Part shown: positions 1 to 6,123 of the stretch, one piece after another
How positions within the stretch are numbered: position 1 is the stretch's first letter
Layout of the letters: every line of letters begins with the position of its first letter
Assembly: GCA_964342675.1 (NCBI GenBank)
Contig: CAYFFR010000027.1
Location: 1 to 19,608, forward strand
Direction of reading: 5' to 3'
Source of the DNA: MED-G82 sp964342675
GTDB lineage: Bacteria; Pseudomonadota; Gammaproteobacteria; Magnimaribacterales; D2472
DNA: 19,608 nt
Program-made: the position numbers and the translations under genes
Notes under the pieces: generated by a model
Databases searched by the model: none
Seen by the model: the letters and a program-made list of their open reading frames with translations, nothing else
Told to the model about the DNA's origin: nothing

Positions 1-244
1 CTACATGACCTGGGGTGTCAATAAAGTTTAATTGGTAAGTTTGTCCTTTCATTTTATGCATCAAAGTAACGGCCTGAGCTTTGATTGTGATGCCTCTCTC
101 TCTTTCAATATCCATACTGTCAAGGATTTGATTATCCATTTCGCGTTTCGATAATCCCCCACATAACTCAATGAACCGATCTGAAAGTGTAGACTTGCCA
201 TGATCAATGTGCGCGATAATAGAAAAATTTCTAATATTTTTCAT
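1..244 (-). CDS. lepA: Elongation factor 4 (LepA), N-terminal part, cut by window edge
   Basis: Reading the minus strand from an ATG at 244 gives 81 codons that run off the left edge, so only the start of the GTPase domain is visible. The protein begins MKNIRNFSIIAHIDHGKST, with the P-loop AHIDHGKS at residues 11-18. It continues through the switch I region ERERGITI to the G3 motif DTPGH at about residue 76. This pattern is specific to LepA/EF-4, a ribosome-bound translational GTPase that acts on stalled or mispositioned ribosomes. The mucD stop lies 74 bases upstream on the same strand, so it probably ends the rpoE-rseA-mucD transcript, as in Pseudomonas. I see no Shine-Dalgarno sequence before the ATG. 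The identification is very secure. The full length cannot be judged. Confidence 0.95.
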   Translation of the reverse strand, partial: MKNIRNFSIIAHIDHGKSTLSDRFIELCGGLSKREMDNQILDSMDIERERGITIKAQAVTLMHKMKGQTYQLNFIDTPGHV

Positions 245-318
245 AGAGACAAAATGAGAACTGCTATTTTATAGGAAAAAGGGAACTTAAATTCAGTTTT
301 TATTAACTTAGGAAAAAT

Positions 319-1710
319 TTAATCGATTGTTATAGCTATAAAGAACCTTGAACCAGCCCTCTTGCCTACCAAAGCAATCTTAGTGCCAGAAGATAAATCT
401 TTAACTGCACCAAAAAAATCATCTGCATTATCTATCGCCTGTCTGGATCCTGAAACTATAACTTCAGTAATAATATCCCCTCTGTAAATTTTCCCTGATG
501 CTGCAGAACTAGGTGCAACTCTAACAACTAAAGCACCATTTTCTGGATCGCCCTGACGTGTATTTTCATTTGTTAAATTTTCCAACCTTAAACCAAGAGG
601 GTCTGAAGATGCCTCTGATTTAGCTGGGACAAAAGACCTGTCATCAACTGGCAACTCACCCAATACAAAGGATAAATTAATTTTTTTGCCATCTCTTATG
701 ACCTTTGCTTTAGATTTTGTGCCTGGCTTGATGCGACCTACAACATGGGGTAGATCTGAACTAAATTTTATTTCTTGATTAGAAAATTCAACAATTACAT
801 CTCCCGGTAATAATCCAGCTTTATCTGCCGATTCACCTTGCTCCACATCGTTTATTAAAGCTCCATATGGCTTATCCATACCCAATGCTACAGCTAAATC
901 ATTATCAACTTCTGCAACTCTTACTCCTAAGTAGCCTCTTGAAACAAACCCTTCATCAATCAGTTGTTCTGCTACCTCCATTGCAACATTAATAGGAATA
1001 GCAAATGCTAAGCCTTGATAGCCTCCGCTTCGTGAATAAATCTGAGAATTTATACCGACCACCTCTCCAAACAAATTAAATAAAGGTCCGCCTGAATTAC
1101 CAGGGTTAATTGCTACATCAGTTTGTAAGAAAGGAACATAGTTGCCAATATTATTATTTTGTATACTTCTTCCCTTTGCGCTAACTATTCCAGCTGTTAC
1201 AGAGAAATCAAACGAATATGGTGATCCTATAGCAACCACCCAATCACCAACTTTTAAATTATCACTATCGCCAATATTGACTTTTGGTAAGTTCCTGCCT
1301 TTTATTTGTAAAACTGCTAAATCTGATAATGGGTCTACTCCAATAACCTCAGCGATAAACTCCCTTCTATCATTTAGAGAAACTATTATTTCGGTTGCAT
1401 CCTCAACAACATGAAAGTTTGTAAGCAAGTATTGATTTTTAAAGATAAATCCTGATCCATATGCAACTGCTTCTCTTGTTTGAGGTTGCTGGGGGACTTG
1501 AGGAAATCCTCTCGGTATACCAAAAAATCTTTCGAAGTCATCAAACCCTGGAGGATAATATCCCTGTGCTGAAACTTGTTTCTTCGAGGTGATATTAACA
1601 ACTGCTGGTGCTGAATCAGCAACCAATTCACTGATATTATCAGGTAATCCTGCAGCATTGATATGAGCAACTAAGAAAATTGATATATAAAAATATTTAA
1701 GAATTCGCAT
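319..1710 (-). CDS. mucD: Periplasmic HtrA-family serine protease, MucD/DegP type
   Basis: The 463-residue protein starts with a hydrophobic export signal (about residues 1-20, ending INAAG), so it should act in the periplasm on misfolded envelope proteins. The trypsin-like domain has the triad His100 (TNFHVV), Asp130 (SDLAVL) and Ser206 (PGNSGGP). Two PDZ domains follow, at about 260-350 and 372-460. A Gln/Pro-rich loop at about 50-80 precedes the core, as in DegP and MucD. Length and the two PDZ domains fit MucD/DegP rather than DegS, which has one PDZ domain and a membrane anchor. It starts 6 bases after the anti-sigma stop in the rpoE operon, as mucD does in Pseudomonas. It may be the main HtrA of the stress response. 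The choice between mucD and degP rests on gene order only. Confidence 0.92.
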   Translation of the reverse strand: MRILKYFYISIFLVAHINAAGLPDNISELVADSAPAVVNITSKKQVSAQGYYPPGFDDFERFFGIPRGFPQVPQQPQTREAVAYGSGFIFKNQYLLTNFHVVEDATEIIVSLNDRREFIAEVIGVDPLSDLAVLQIKGRNLPKVNIGDSDNLKVGDWVVAIGSPYSFDFSVTAGIVSAKGRSIQNNNIGNYVPFLQTDVAINPGNSGGPLFNLFGEVVGINSQIYSRSGGYQGLAFAIPINVAMEVAEQLIDEGFVSRGYLGVRVAEVDNDLAVALGMDKPYGALINDVEQGESADKAGLLPGDVIVEFSNQEIKFSSDLPHVVGRIKPGTKSKAKVIRDGKKINLSFVLGELPVDDRSFVPAKSEASSDPLGLRLENLTNENTRQGDPENGALVVRVAPSSAASGKIYRGDIITEVIVSGSRQAIDNADDFFGAVKDLSSGTKIALVGKRAGSRFFIAITID

Positions 1711-1716
1711 AAAAAG

Positions 1717-2418
1717 TTATCTTTTGATTGATCTAAGTAAGTTCTCCGCTTCAGCGGGGTGTACTCTACCATAAAGCGTGATCATTCTTCCATCTTCAAG
1801 CGGATATAAGTATAAAATTTTGCCTTTATTGAACCAATATATTGGTCGATTAATTCCAAACTGTTTATTTTCAATGAAAATAGAAAATTTATTCGTTCCA
1901 TTTGAGTACTCGAGTGGATTATTGGGATTTCTTTGATAGCCAACTGGTATCCAGTTTAGATTCACTTGATTGCTCAGTGCTTTATCATCGTTCATCATGA
2001 CATGGATCAAATGCTGCACAAGATCATTATCTATCATTAACAATTGTTTCCTAGCCTCATCACTGTTAACAGCCTCTGCAATCAGGCCTGATGGAGAATC
2101 AACGTCAGATCCTTGGCCAAAGGGGTTATTGACGATGATTAAAGTTAAAAAAATTGCTGCGGCAGCAGTTAAACCATATCGGAAAAAGTGACCTTGAAAA
2201 AAATCACTTATTCCAGCCAAGAGACCTGCTTGTTTAGGAGTATTATTTTGATGGACTTTCATCAATTCAGTAGATAAAGATGAGTATTGATTGTATTTGT
2301 CCCTTAATTCTGGGTCTGATTTTAATTGCTCCATTAAAATTCTTGTATCTGCTGAATCAAGCTCCCCATCAAAAAATGCTGATAATCTCTCAAATTTATC
2401 AATATCTTTATTCATCAT
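1717..2418 (-). CDS. rseA: RseA/MucA-like anti-sigma-E factor with an RseB/MucB C-terminal-like domain
   Basis: This single-span membrane protein of 233 residues should hold sigma-E inactive. Residues 1-60 form the cytoplasmic anti-sigma domain, with the RseA hallmark LSAFFDGELDS at 12-22. A hydrophobic span lies at about 81-97, and the rest is periplasmic. Residues 120-140 resemble the RseA/MucA periplasmic stretch (KQLLMIDNDLVQHLI). From about 153 to the end the pattern W-x-P-x-G-Y, then Y-S-x-G and F-S-I-F-I-E, then ITLYG, then AEAENLLRSI, resembles the C-terminal domain of RseB/MucB, which normally sits in a separate protein. The LolA-like N-terminal half of RseB is absent. The ATG at 2418 is preferred because TGAGGT lies 6 bases before it; it overlaps the end of rpoE by 11 bases. 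An upstream TTG at 2430 is less likely. The anti-sigma role is secure; the fused-domain reading is an inference from remembered family patterns. Confidence 0.85.
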   Translation of the reverse strand: MMNKDIDKFERLSAFFDGELDSADTRILMEQLKSDPELRDKYNQYSSLSTELMKVHQNNTPKQAGLLAGISDFFQGHFFRYGLTAAAAIFLTLIIVNNPFGQGSDVDSPSGLIAEAVNSDEARKQLLMIDNDLVQHLIHVMMNDDKALSNQVNLNWIPVGYQRNPNNPLEYSNGTNKFSIFIENKQFGINRPIYWFNKGKILYLYPLEDGRMITLYGRVHPAEAENLLRSIKR

Positions 2419-2980
2419 TATTAACCTCAATTTCTTTTTCTAAGAATTCTAAAAGTAATTCTCTAGCTCTAAATATTCTCGATCTTACAGTCCCTATTGG
2501 GCAATCCATTATGATAGAAATATCTTCATATGATTTGTTATCAAACTCCCTTAAACATAAAGCTGTTTTTAGATCTTCGGGTAATTTAGCAATAAAACTG
2601 TATGCTTGTTGTGCCGTTTCTTCTGAAATAGCATAATGTTCTGGTGATAGTGACTCATATATATTGCTTTCATTTTCTTCAAACTGATCAGTAATTAAGT
2701 CTTGTTTGGTATGCTTGCTAACAAAGTTATTCTTAACTAAATTTACACCTATTCTGTAAATCCATGTAAATAAGCTGCTATCCCCCCTAAAAGTATCAAT
2801 CTTTTGCCAGACCCTAATAAAAGTTTGCTGAGAAATATCTTCAGAGACTTCGACAGATTTGGTGTAATTAGTTAATGATGCTATTAATCTTGGTCTATAC
2901 CTGAGAACAAGCAGTTCAAAAGCCTTTTCATCTCCATTTTTGAGCTGCTCAACTAACACTGTATCTGTTTTGTCTACCAT
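2408..2980 (-). CDS. rpoE: ECF sigma factor, sigma-E (RpoE/AlgU) type
   Basis: The protein has 190 residues, the usual length of RpoE/AlgU. Sigma region 2 spans about 21-90 and includes LVLRY, the conserved SEDISQQTFIRVWQKI stretch and FTWIYRIGVNLVKN. Region 4 spans about 125-178, with the helix-turn-helix SYEDISIIMDCPIGTVRSRI that reads the -35 element. The N-terminus (VLVEQLKNGDEKAFELLVLRY) matches the start of E. coli RpoE and AlgU, which supports the ATG at 2980. It directs RNA polymerase to envelope-stress genes and is followed by its own anti-sigma gene and a periplasmic protease, which fixes its identity among ECF factors. A sigma-E-like promoter ends about 10 bases before the start codon, pointing to self-activation. 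There is no Shine-Dalgarno sequence. Confidence 0.94.
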   Translation of the reverse strand: MVDKTDTVLVEQLKNGDEKAFELLVLRYRPRLIASLTNYTKSVEVSEDISQQTFIRVWQKIDTFRGDSSLFTWIYRIGVNLVKNNFVSKHTKQDLITDQFEENESNIYESLSPEHYAISEETAQQAYSFIAKLPEDLKTALCLREFDNKSYEDISIIMDCPIGTVRSRIFRARELLLEFLEKEIEVNNDE

Positions 2981-2990
2981 TCATTTACAC

Positions 2991-3017
2991 TTTGAAATTA
3001 AAACCATGAAAAAGTTC
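2991..3017 (-). promoter_or_regulatory. Candidate sigma-E promoter of rpoE (autoregulation)
   Basis: On the minus strand GAACTT (3017-3012) is followed after 16 bases by TCAAA (2995-2991). This fits the known sigma-E consensus GGAACTT - about 16 bases - TCAAA/TCTAA except for the first G. The -35 element overlaps the last base of the sdhE stop codon. A start site 6-8 bases after the -10 element would leave only about 3-5 bases before the rpoE ATG, a near-leaderless message. Confidence 0.55.
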
Positions 3018-3264
3018 AATCAATTTTATAATGTTTAAGTTCTTTTATTATAAACATCTCATGTTTCGAGTTACCCAAAGAAACATCTTTAAAAATAAAA
3101 TCAAAGAGAGTCTGATCGTCATAATCAAGGATATCATCCAATAAAGATAGTTCTGATGGATTGAAGCTATATAGTTTACTCTTCATCATTTCTCTAAATA
3201 ACAGATCAAGCTCTCTAAGCCCTCTTCTACATTTCCATTTTATTTGGTTGATATTATTCATCAT
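3016..3264 (-). CDS. sdhE: FAD assembly factor SdhE (YgfY/DUF339 family)
   Basis: This 82-residue protein carries the family signature IKWKCRRGLRELD at 8-20, including the RGxxE motif (Arg14-Gly15-Glu18) needed for covalent FAD attachment to the flavoprotein subunit of succinate dehydrogenase. E. coli SdhE has 88 residues. The ATG at 3264 is chosen because it gives the family's usual short N-terminus. A GTG at 3288 would add eight residues with no similarity I can recognise, and the ATG at 3261 is also possible. It is divergent from ygfZ with 26 bases between starts, the same head-to-head pairing as in E. coli. Downstream, rpoE begins 35 bases after its stop. ygfX and nadB, which often sit here in relatives, are absent. 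Confidence 0.88.
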   Translation of the reverse strand: MMNNINQIKWKCRRGLRELDLLFREMMKSKLYSFNPSELSLLDDILDYDDQTLFDFIFKDVSLGNSKHEMFIIKELKHYKID

Positions 3265-3290
3265 AATTTGCAAAGATATATAATTCACAT

Positions 3291-4025
3291 ATGTTAGATC
3301 TGTTTAAAGAAGGGGAATTTAATCTGAGCACTCATTCAGTTCTTATATTGAATGGTGATTTTGATACTGTAAAGGAGTTATTGCAAGGTCAGGTTACTTC
3401 TGATGTAAATATTTGCAAGGAAGGAAGCTATCAATTATCCAGCATATGTAATGAAAAAGGCTTTGTTATAGCGGATTTCATCTTGACTATAAAGAATAAT
3501 GTCTTTCATGTTGTGATTCATGAATCTCTAATCAAAAAATTTAAACAGGAAATCGATCAATTCCTACCATTTTATAAAACAGAAATAGGCTTATCCGATA
3601 TGAAGGTAATCGGTTATGCAAAAAATAGAAGCATAAATGGTCTAAATCCTTATTTGAGCGCAATCAACACAAAACAAAATTTATATATTGAGATTGTGGT
3701 TAATGATAAAGAAAATAAACAATCATTCATCGACAATCATTCCCAATGGATTATAAATAATTATTGCTTGGATAATATTGGTCTTGATGAAGAGAATTCA
3801 GGAAAATTTAGACCTCATGAGCTAGGTTATGATAAAACTAGAATTAGCTTTTCTAAGGGTTGTTTTAGAGGTCAAGAGATAATTGCAAGAGTTAAATATA
3901 GAAGCAAGAAGAGCCATAAGCTTAAGCTAAATATAGTCAGCGTTGATAAATTCAATAAAGAATTAAAAATACTCGGTCAAAAGATAGAGTATAAGAATCA
4001 TCTAGTTTTCTTTACTTCAGGTTAA
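3291..4025 (+). CDS. ygfZ: Folate-binding YgfZ/GcvT-like iron-sulfur maintenance protein, short form
   Basis: The protein has 244 residues against roughly 326 in E. coli YgfZ, a tetrahydrofolate-dependent helper of certain Fe-S enzymes. The diagnostic motif KGCFRGQEIIAR lies at 189-200, with the conserved Cys191. The preceding region (LQGQVTSDVN at 31-40 and SSICNEKGFVIADFIL at 50-65) matches the N-terminal GcvT-like fold. After about residue 205 only some 35 residues of the usual C-terminal barrel domain remain. The reading frame then stops and overlaps the end of ung by 9 bases. I saw no frameshift: the downstream DNA is ung coding sequence, so the C-terminal domain is truly absent. The motif makes identity secure. 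Whether the short form keeps full function is unknown. Confidence 0.88.
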   Translation: MLDLFKEGEFNLSTHSVLILNGDFDTVKELLQGQVTSDVNICKEGSYQLSSICNEKGFVIADFILTIKNNVFHVVIHESLIKKFKQEIDQFLPFYKTEIGLSDMKVIGYAKNRSINGLNPYLSAINTKQNLYIEIVVNDKENKQSFIDNHSQWIINNYCLDNIGLDEENSGKFRPHELGYDKTRISFSKGCFRGQEIIARVKYRSKKSHKLKLNIVSVDKFNKELKILGQKIEYKNHLVFFTSG

Positions 4026-4694
4026 ATCCCAGTTAATAGGCTCAATCATATTATCTATTAAGTATTGATTTGTTTTAGAAAAATGTTTGCATCCAAAAAA
4101 ACCCTTATGTGCAGATAAAGGTGATGGATGGGGGGCTGTCAAAACAAGATTTTTCTTACCATCAATCAAATGCATTTTTGCTCTTGCATATGAACCCCAC
4201 AGGATAAAAACTTGGTTAGATGAATTACCAAGTATCTGAATGATCTTATCTGTAAAAATTTCCCAACCAATATCTTTATGGGAGTTTGGTTTGTGTTGTT
4301 CAACAGTAAGAGTTGAATTAAGTAATAGGACACCTTGGTCAGCCCAATGCTGTAAATTTCCATGTGTTGGAAATTGCGTGCCTATATCATTTTTTAGCTC
4401 TTTAAAAATATTTTGAAGACTAGGTGGTATTTTAATTCCATCATCGACTGAAAATGCCAATCCATTAGCTTGGTTTAATCCATGATATGGATCCTGACCT
4501 ATGATAACAACTTTAACATTGTCATATGGGGTTGAATTTAGAGCATTAAAAATCAACTTTGGATGGGGGCATATTTGTAATCCGCGTTGCGAACAGTCCT
4601 TTAAAAAAGCTTTTATATTTTGCATATAATCTTTAGAAAATTCAGAAATTAAAAGCTCTAACCAGCTTTTATGAAGAAGAACTTTTTTTATCAT
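4017..4694 (-). CDS. ung: Uracil-DNA glycosylase, family 1
   Basis: This 225-residue enzyme removes uracil from DNA by cutting the base-sugar bond, the first step of base excision repair. The water-activating loop GQDPYHG is at 66-72 with catalytic Asp68. The uracil-stacking and binding region LLLNSTLTVEQ is at 123-133. The minor-groove loop HPSPLSAHKGFFGCKHF is at 189-205 with catalytic His189. Length and all motifs are as in E. coli Ung (229 residues). The start at 4694 has no Shine-Dalgarno sequence. Its 3' end overlaps the convergent ygfZ gene by 9 bases. Immediately upstream is a cluster of DnaA-box-like sites that would overlap any promoter near 4715-4760, so replication-linked control is possible but unproven. 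Confidence 0.97.
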   Translation of the reverse strand: MIKKVLLHKSWLELLISEFSKDYMQNIKAFLKDCSQRGLQICPHPKLIFNALNSTPYDNVKVVIIGQDPYHGLNQANGLAFSVDDGIKIPPSLQNIFKELKNDIGTQFPTHGNLQHWADQGVLLLNSTLTVEQHKPNSHKDIGWEIFTDKIIQILGNSSNQVFILWGSYARAKMHLIDGKKNLVLTAPHPSPLSAHKGFFGCKHFSKTNQYLIDNMIEPINWDLT

Positions 4695-4721
4695 AGAATT
4701 GCAACAATTGTTGATGAAATT

Positions 4722-4756
4722 TTATCCACATATTCTGTGGATAAAGTTATGGATAA
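4722..4756. promoter_or_regulatory. Cluster of three DnaA-box-like sites
   Basis: Two perfect copies of the DnaA consensus TTATCCACA face each other: one on plus at 4722-4730 and one on minus at 4736-4744, separated by five bases. A third minus-strand copy, TTATCCATA, at 4748-4756 has one mismatch. The sites lie 28-62 bases before the ung start codon, where its promoter should be. They could control ung, titrate DnaA or act as a DnaA-handling locus. The boxes are seen directly; any role is inferred. Confidence 0.6.
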
Positions 4757-4861
4757 GTCTATTCATGCTGATTTAAAGCCTAATTATATAAGTATTTAAT
4801 GGAATTGGTTAAAAAGTGATCAAATTATTAAAAAATTACCTTAAATCAGTATCTTATATTC

Positions 4862-4885
4862 TTTATATCATAATAATGATATAAA
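4862..4885. repeat. Perfect 10-base inverted repeat with 4-base spacer
   Basis: TTTATATCAT at 4862-4871 is mirrored by ATGATATAAA at 4876-4885 around AATA. The stem is nearly all A:T and is followed by a short T run on plus. No plus-strand gene ends nearby, so a protein-binding operator for the downstream OYE gene is more plausible than a terminator. Confidence 0.4.
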
Positions 4886-5004
4886 TTTTTTATTTCATTC
4901 TAAATCTCCAATAACATTTTTTTCTGCTGTGGGCAAGTTTTATTTAAAAAATATTAATTTACAATAAATACTCTTTATAAATCAAATAAAATATACTTAT
5001 AAAT

Positions 5005-6105
5005 ATGGCAAAAAAAGACCTTTTCTCAGAGTTTTGGATTAAAAATTTAAAATTGGAAAACAGACTAGTGATGGCTCCTATGACCAGGAACTTTTCACCT
5101 AATGGAGTACCTGACAAGTACGCTATTGAATACTATAAAAAACGTGCTGCTGGAGGAACAGGATTGATCATCACTGAAGGTGTTGAAGTCAGTCATCCTT
5201 CCGCCTCTGGTTATCCAAACTGTCCAAATTTAATTAGTAATGAATCAAAACAAATCTGGTCAGAAATAGTTTCAGGTGTTCAATCGGAAGGTTCTAAGAT
5301 TTTTTGCCAACTATGGCATGTAGGTGGTAGAAGAAAATTAGGTATGCCTCCAGATCCAGAATTAGATGCCTATACACCAAGCGGATTTGCAAAAACAAAC
5401 TCCGGTCAAAGACCAACTCATGAAATGAGTCAATCAGATATTGATGAGCTTGTATCAATTTATGCTAATGATGCAAAAATATGTGAGGATCTTGGGTTTG
5501 ATGGGATTGAAATTCATGGTGCACACGAATATTTAGTTGATCATTTCTTTTGGGAAGAAACTAATATTAGAAAAGATGATTATGGTGGAACTTTGATTAA
5601 TAGGACTAAGTTTGCTCAAGAAATTATTAACGCATGTCGAAATGTGACATCAAAAGATTTTGTAATTGGCCTAAGATTTTCCCAATGGAAACAAAGCAAC
5701 TTTGAAGCAAAGCTTGTACAAGACAAAGAGGAGTTAAGATCCTTTATTAATGCATTGAAGGGTAATTTAGATTTTTTTCATGCCAGCACTAGGAGATATT
5801 GGGAACCGGAATTTGATGATAGCCCAAAAACCTTATCAAGGATGGTAAAAGAATATTCAGACTTGCCTGTCATAGCGGTTGGCAGTGTAGGTTTAAATAA
5901 AGATTTCATTAAGACTATGGGTGGTGACCCAGAAACAAAACTCGCTGATATTTCTAAGCTTTATGACGGCATTAATAAAGATTTTGATTTAATAGCAATA
6001 GGAAGAGCAATGCTATCAGAGCCTGAATGGGGCAACAAAGTAAAAGATGGCCTTGAGAAAACTATTGTTCCTTTTACCAAGCATTTTGCAGAAAATTATA
6101 TCTAA
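5005..6105 (+). CDS. Old Yellow Enzyme family NADH:flavin oxidoreductase
   Basis: This 366-residue, single-domain FMN enzyme probably reduces activated C=C bonds (enals, enones or related electrophiles) with NAD(P)H in the cytoplasm. The family start region (LENRLVMAPMTRNFSPNGVP) is at 17-36 and the FMN-contact segment CQLWHVGGR at 101-109. The substrate-binding pair His171/His174 lies in IEIHGAHEYLVDHFFW, followed by the signature TNIRKDDYGG (186-195). The C-terminal phosphate-binding segment AIGRAMLSEPEW is at 331-342. It lacks the extra Fe-S and Rossmann domains of 2,4-dienoyl-CoA reductase. The natural substrate cannot be told from sequence. It stands alone: divergent from ung and 18 bases from the convergent serA. 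There is no Shine-Dalgarno sequence, and a TATACT box at 4992-4997 would give an almost leaderless message. Confidence 0.88.
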   Translation: MAKKDLFSEFWIKNLKLENRLVMAPMTRNFSPNGVPDKYAIEYYKKRAAGGTGLIITEGVEVSHPSASGYPNCPNLISNESKQIWSEIVSGVQSEGSKIFCQLWHVGGRRKLGMPPDPELDAYTPSGFAKTNSGQRPTHEMSQSDIDELVSIYANDAKICEDLGFDGIEIHGAHEYLVDHFFWEETNIRKDDYGGTLINRTKFAQEIINACRNVTSKDFVIGLRFSQWKQSNFEAKLVQDKEELRSFINALKGNLDFFHASTRRYWEPEFDDSPKTLSRMVKEYSDLPVIAVGSVGLNKDFIKTMGGDPETKLADISKLYDGINKDFDLIAIGRAMLSEPEWGNKVKDGLEKTIVPFTKHFAENYI

Positions 6106-6123
6106 TTAAGATTTGATAACTGC

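Larger units (their letters stand above)
4695..5004. other. AT-rich intergenic region between divergent ung and OYE genes
   Basis: This 310-base gap holds no convincing coding sequence. From left to right it contains a 12-base palindrome CAACAATTGTTG at 4702-4713, three DnaA-box-like sites at 4722-4756, and a 10-base inverted repeat at 4862-4885. A TATACT element at 4992-4997 could serve as the -10 of the downstream gene. The stretch from about 4790 to 5004 is almost entirely A and T apart from a few isolated G/C bases. Confidence 0.7.

Noticed and set aside
282..288. Plus-strand GGAACTT resembling a sigma-E -35 element
   Set aside because: No TCAAA or TCTAA follows at 15-17 bases, and it points into the 3' end of mucD.
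1142..1414. Plus-strand open frame inside mucD, and similar frames at 1970-2191, 2280-2636, 6533-6718, 6908-7195 and 14552-14836
   Set aside because: They lie antisense to well-supported genes, show no family motifs, and have serine/proline-rich compositions typical of mirror frames.
2419..2430. TTG start for the anti-sigma gene
   Set aside because: An ATG at 2418 follows a TGAGGT ribosome site at suitable distance; the TTG itself overlaps that site.
3265..3288. GTG start for sdhE adding eight residues
   Set aside because: The ATG at 3264 gives the normal family N-terminus, and the added residues match nothing known.
4695..5004. Chromosomal replication origin
   Set aside because: DnaA boxes and AT-richness are present, but dnaA, dnaN, mnmG and other usual origin neighbours are absent and only three boxes are clustered.
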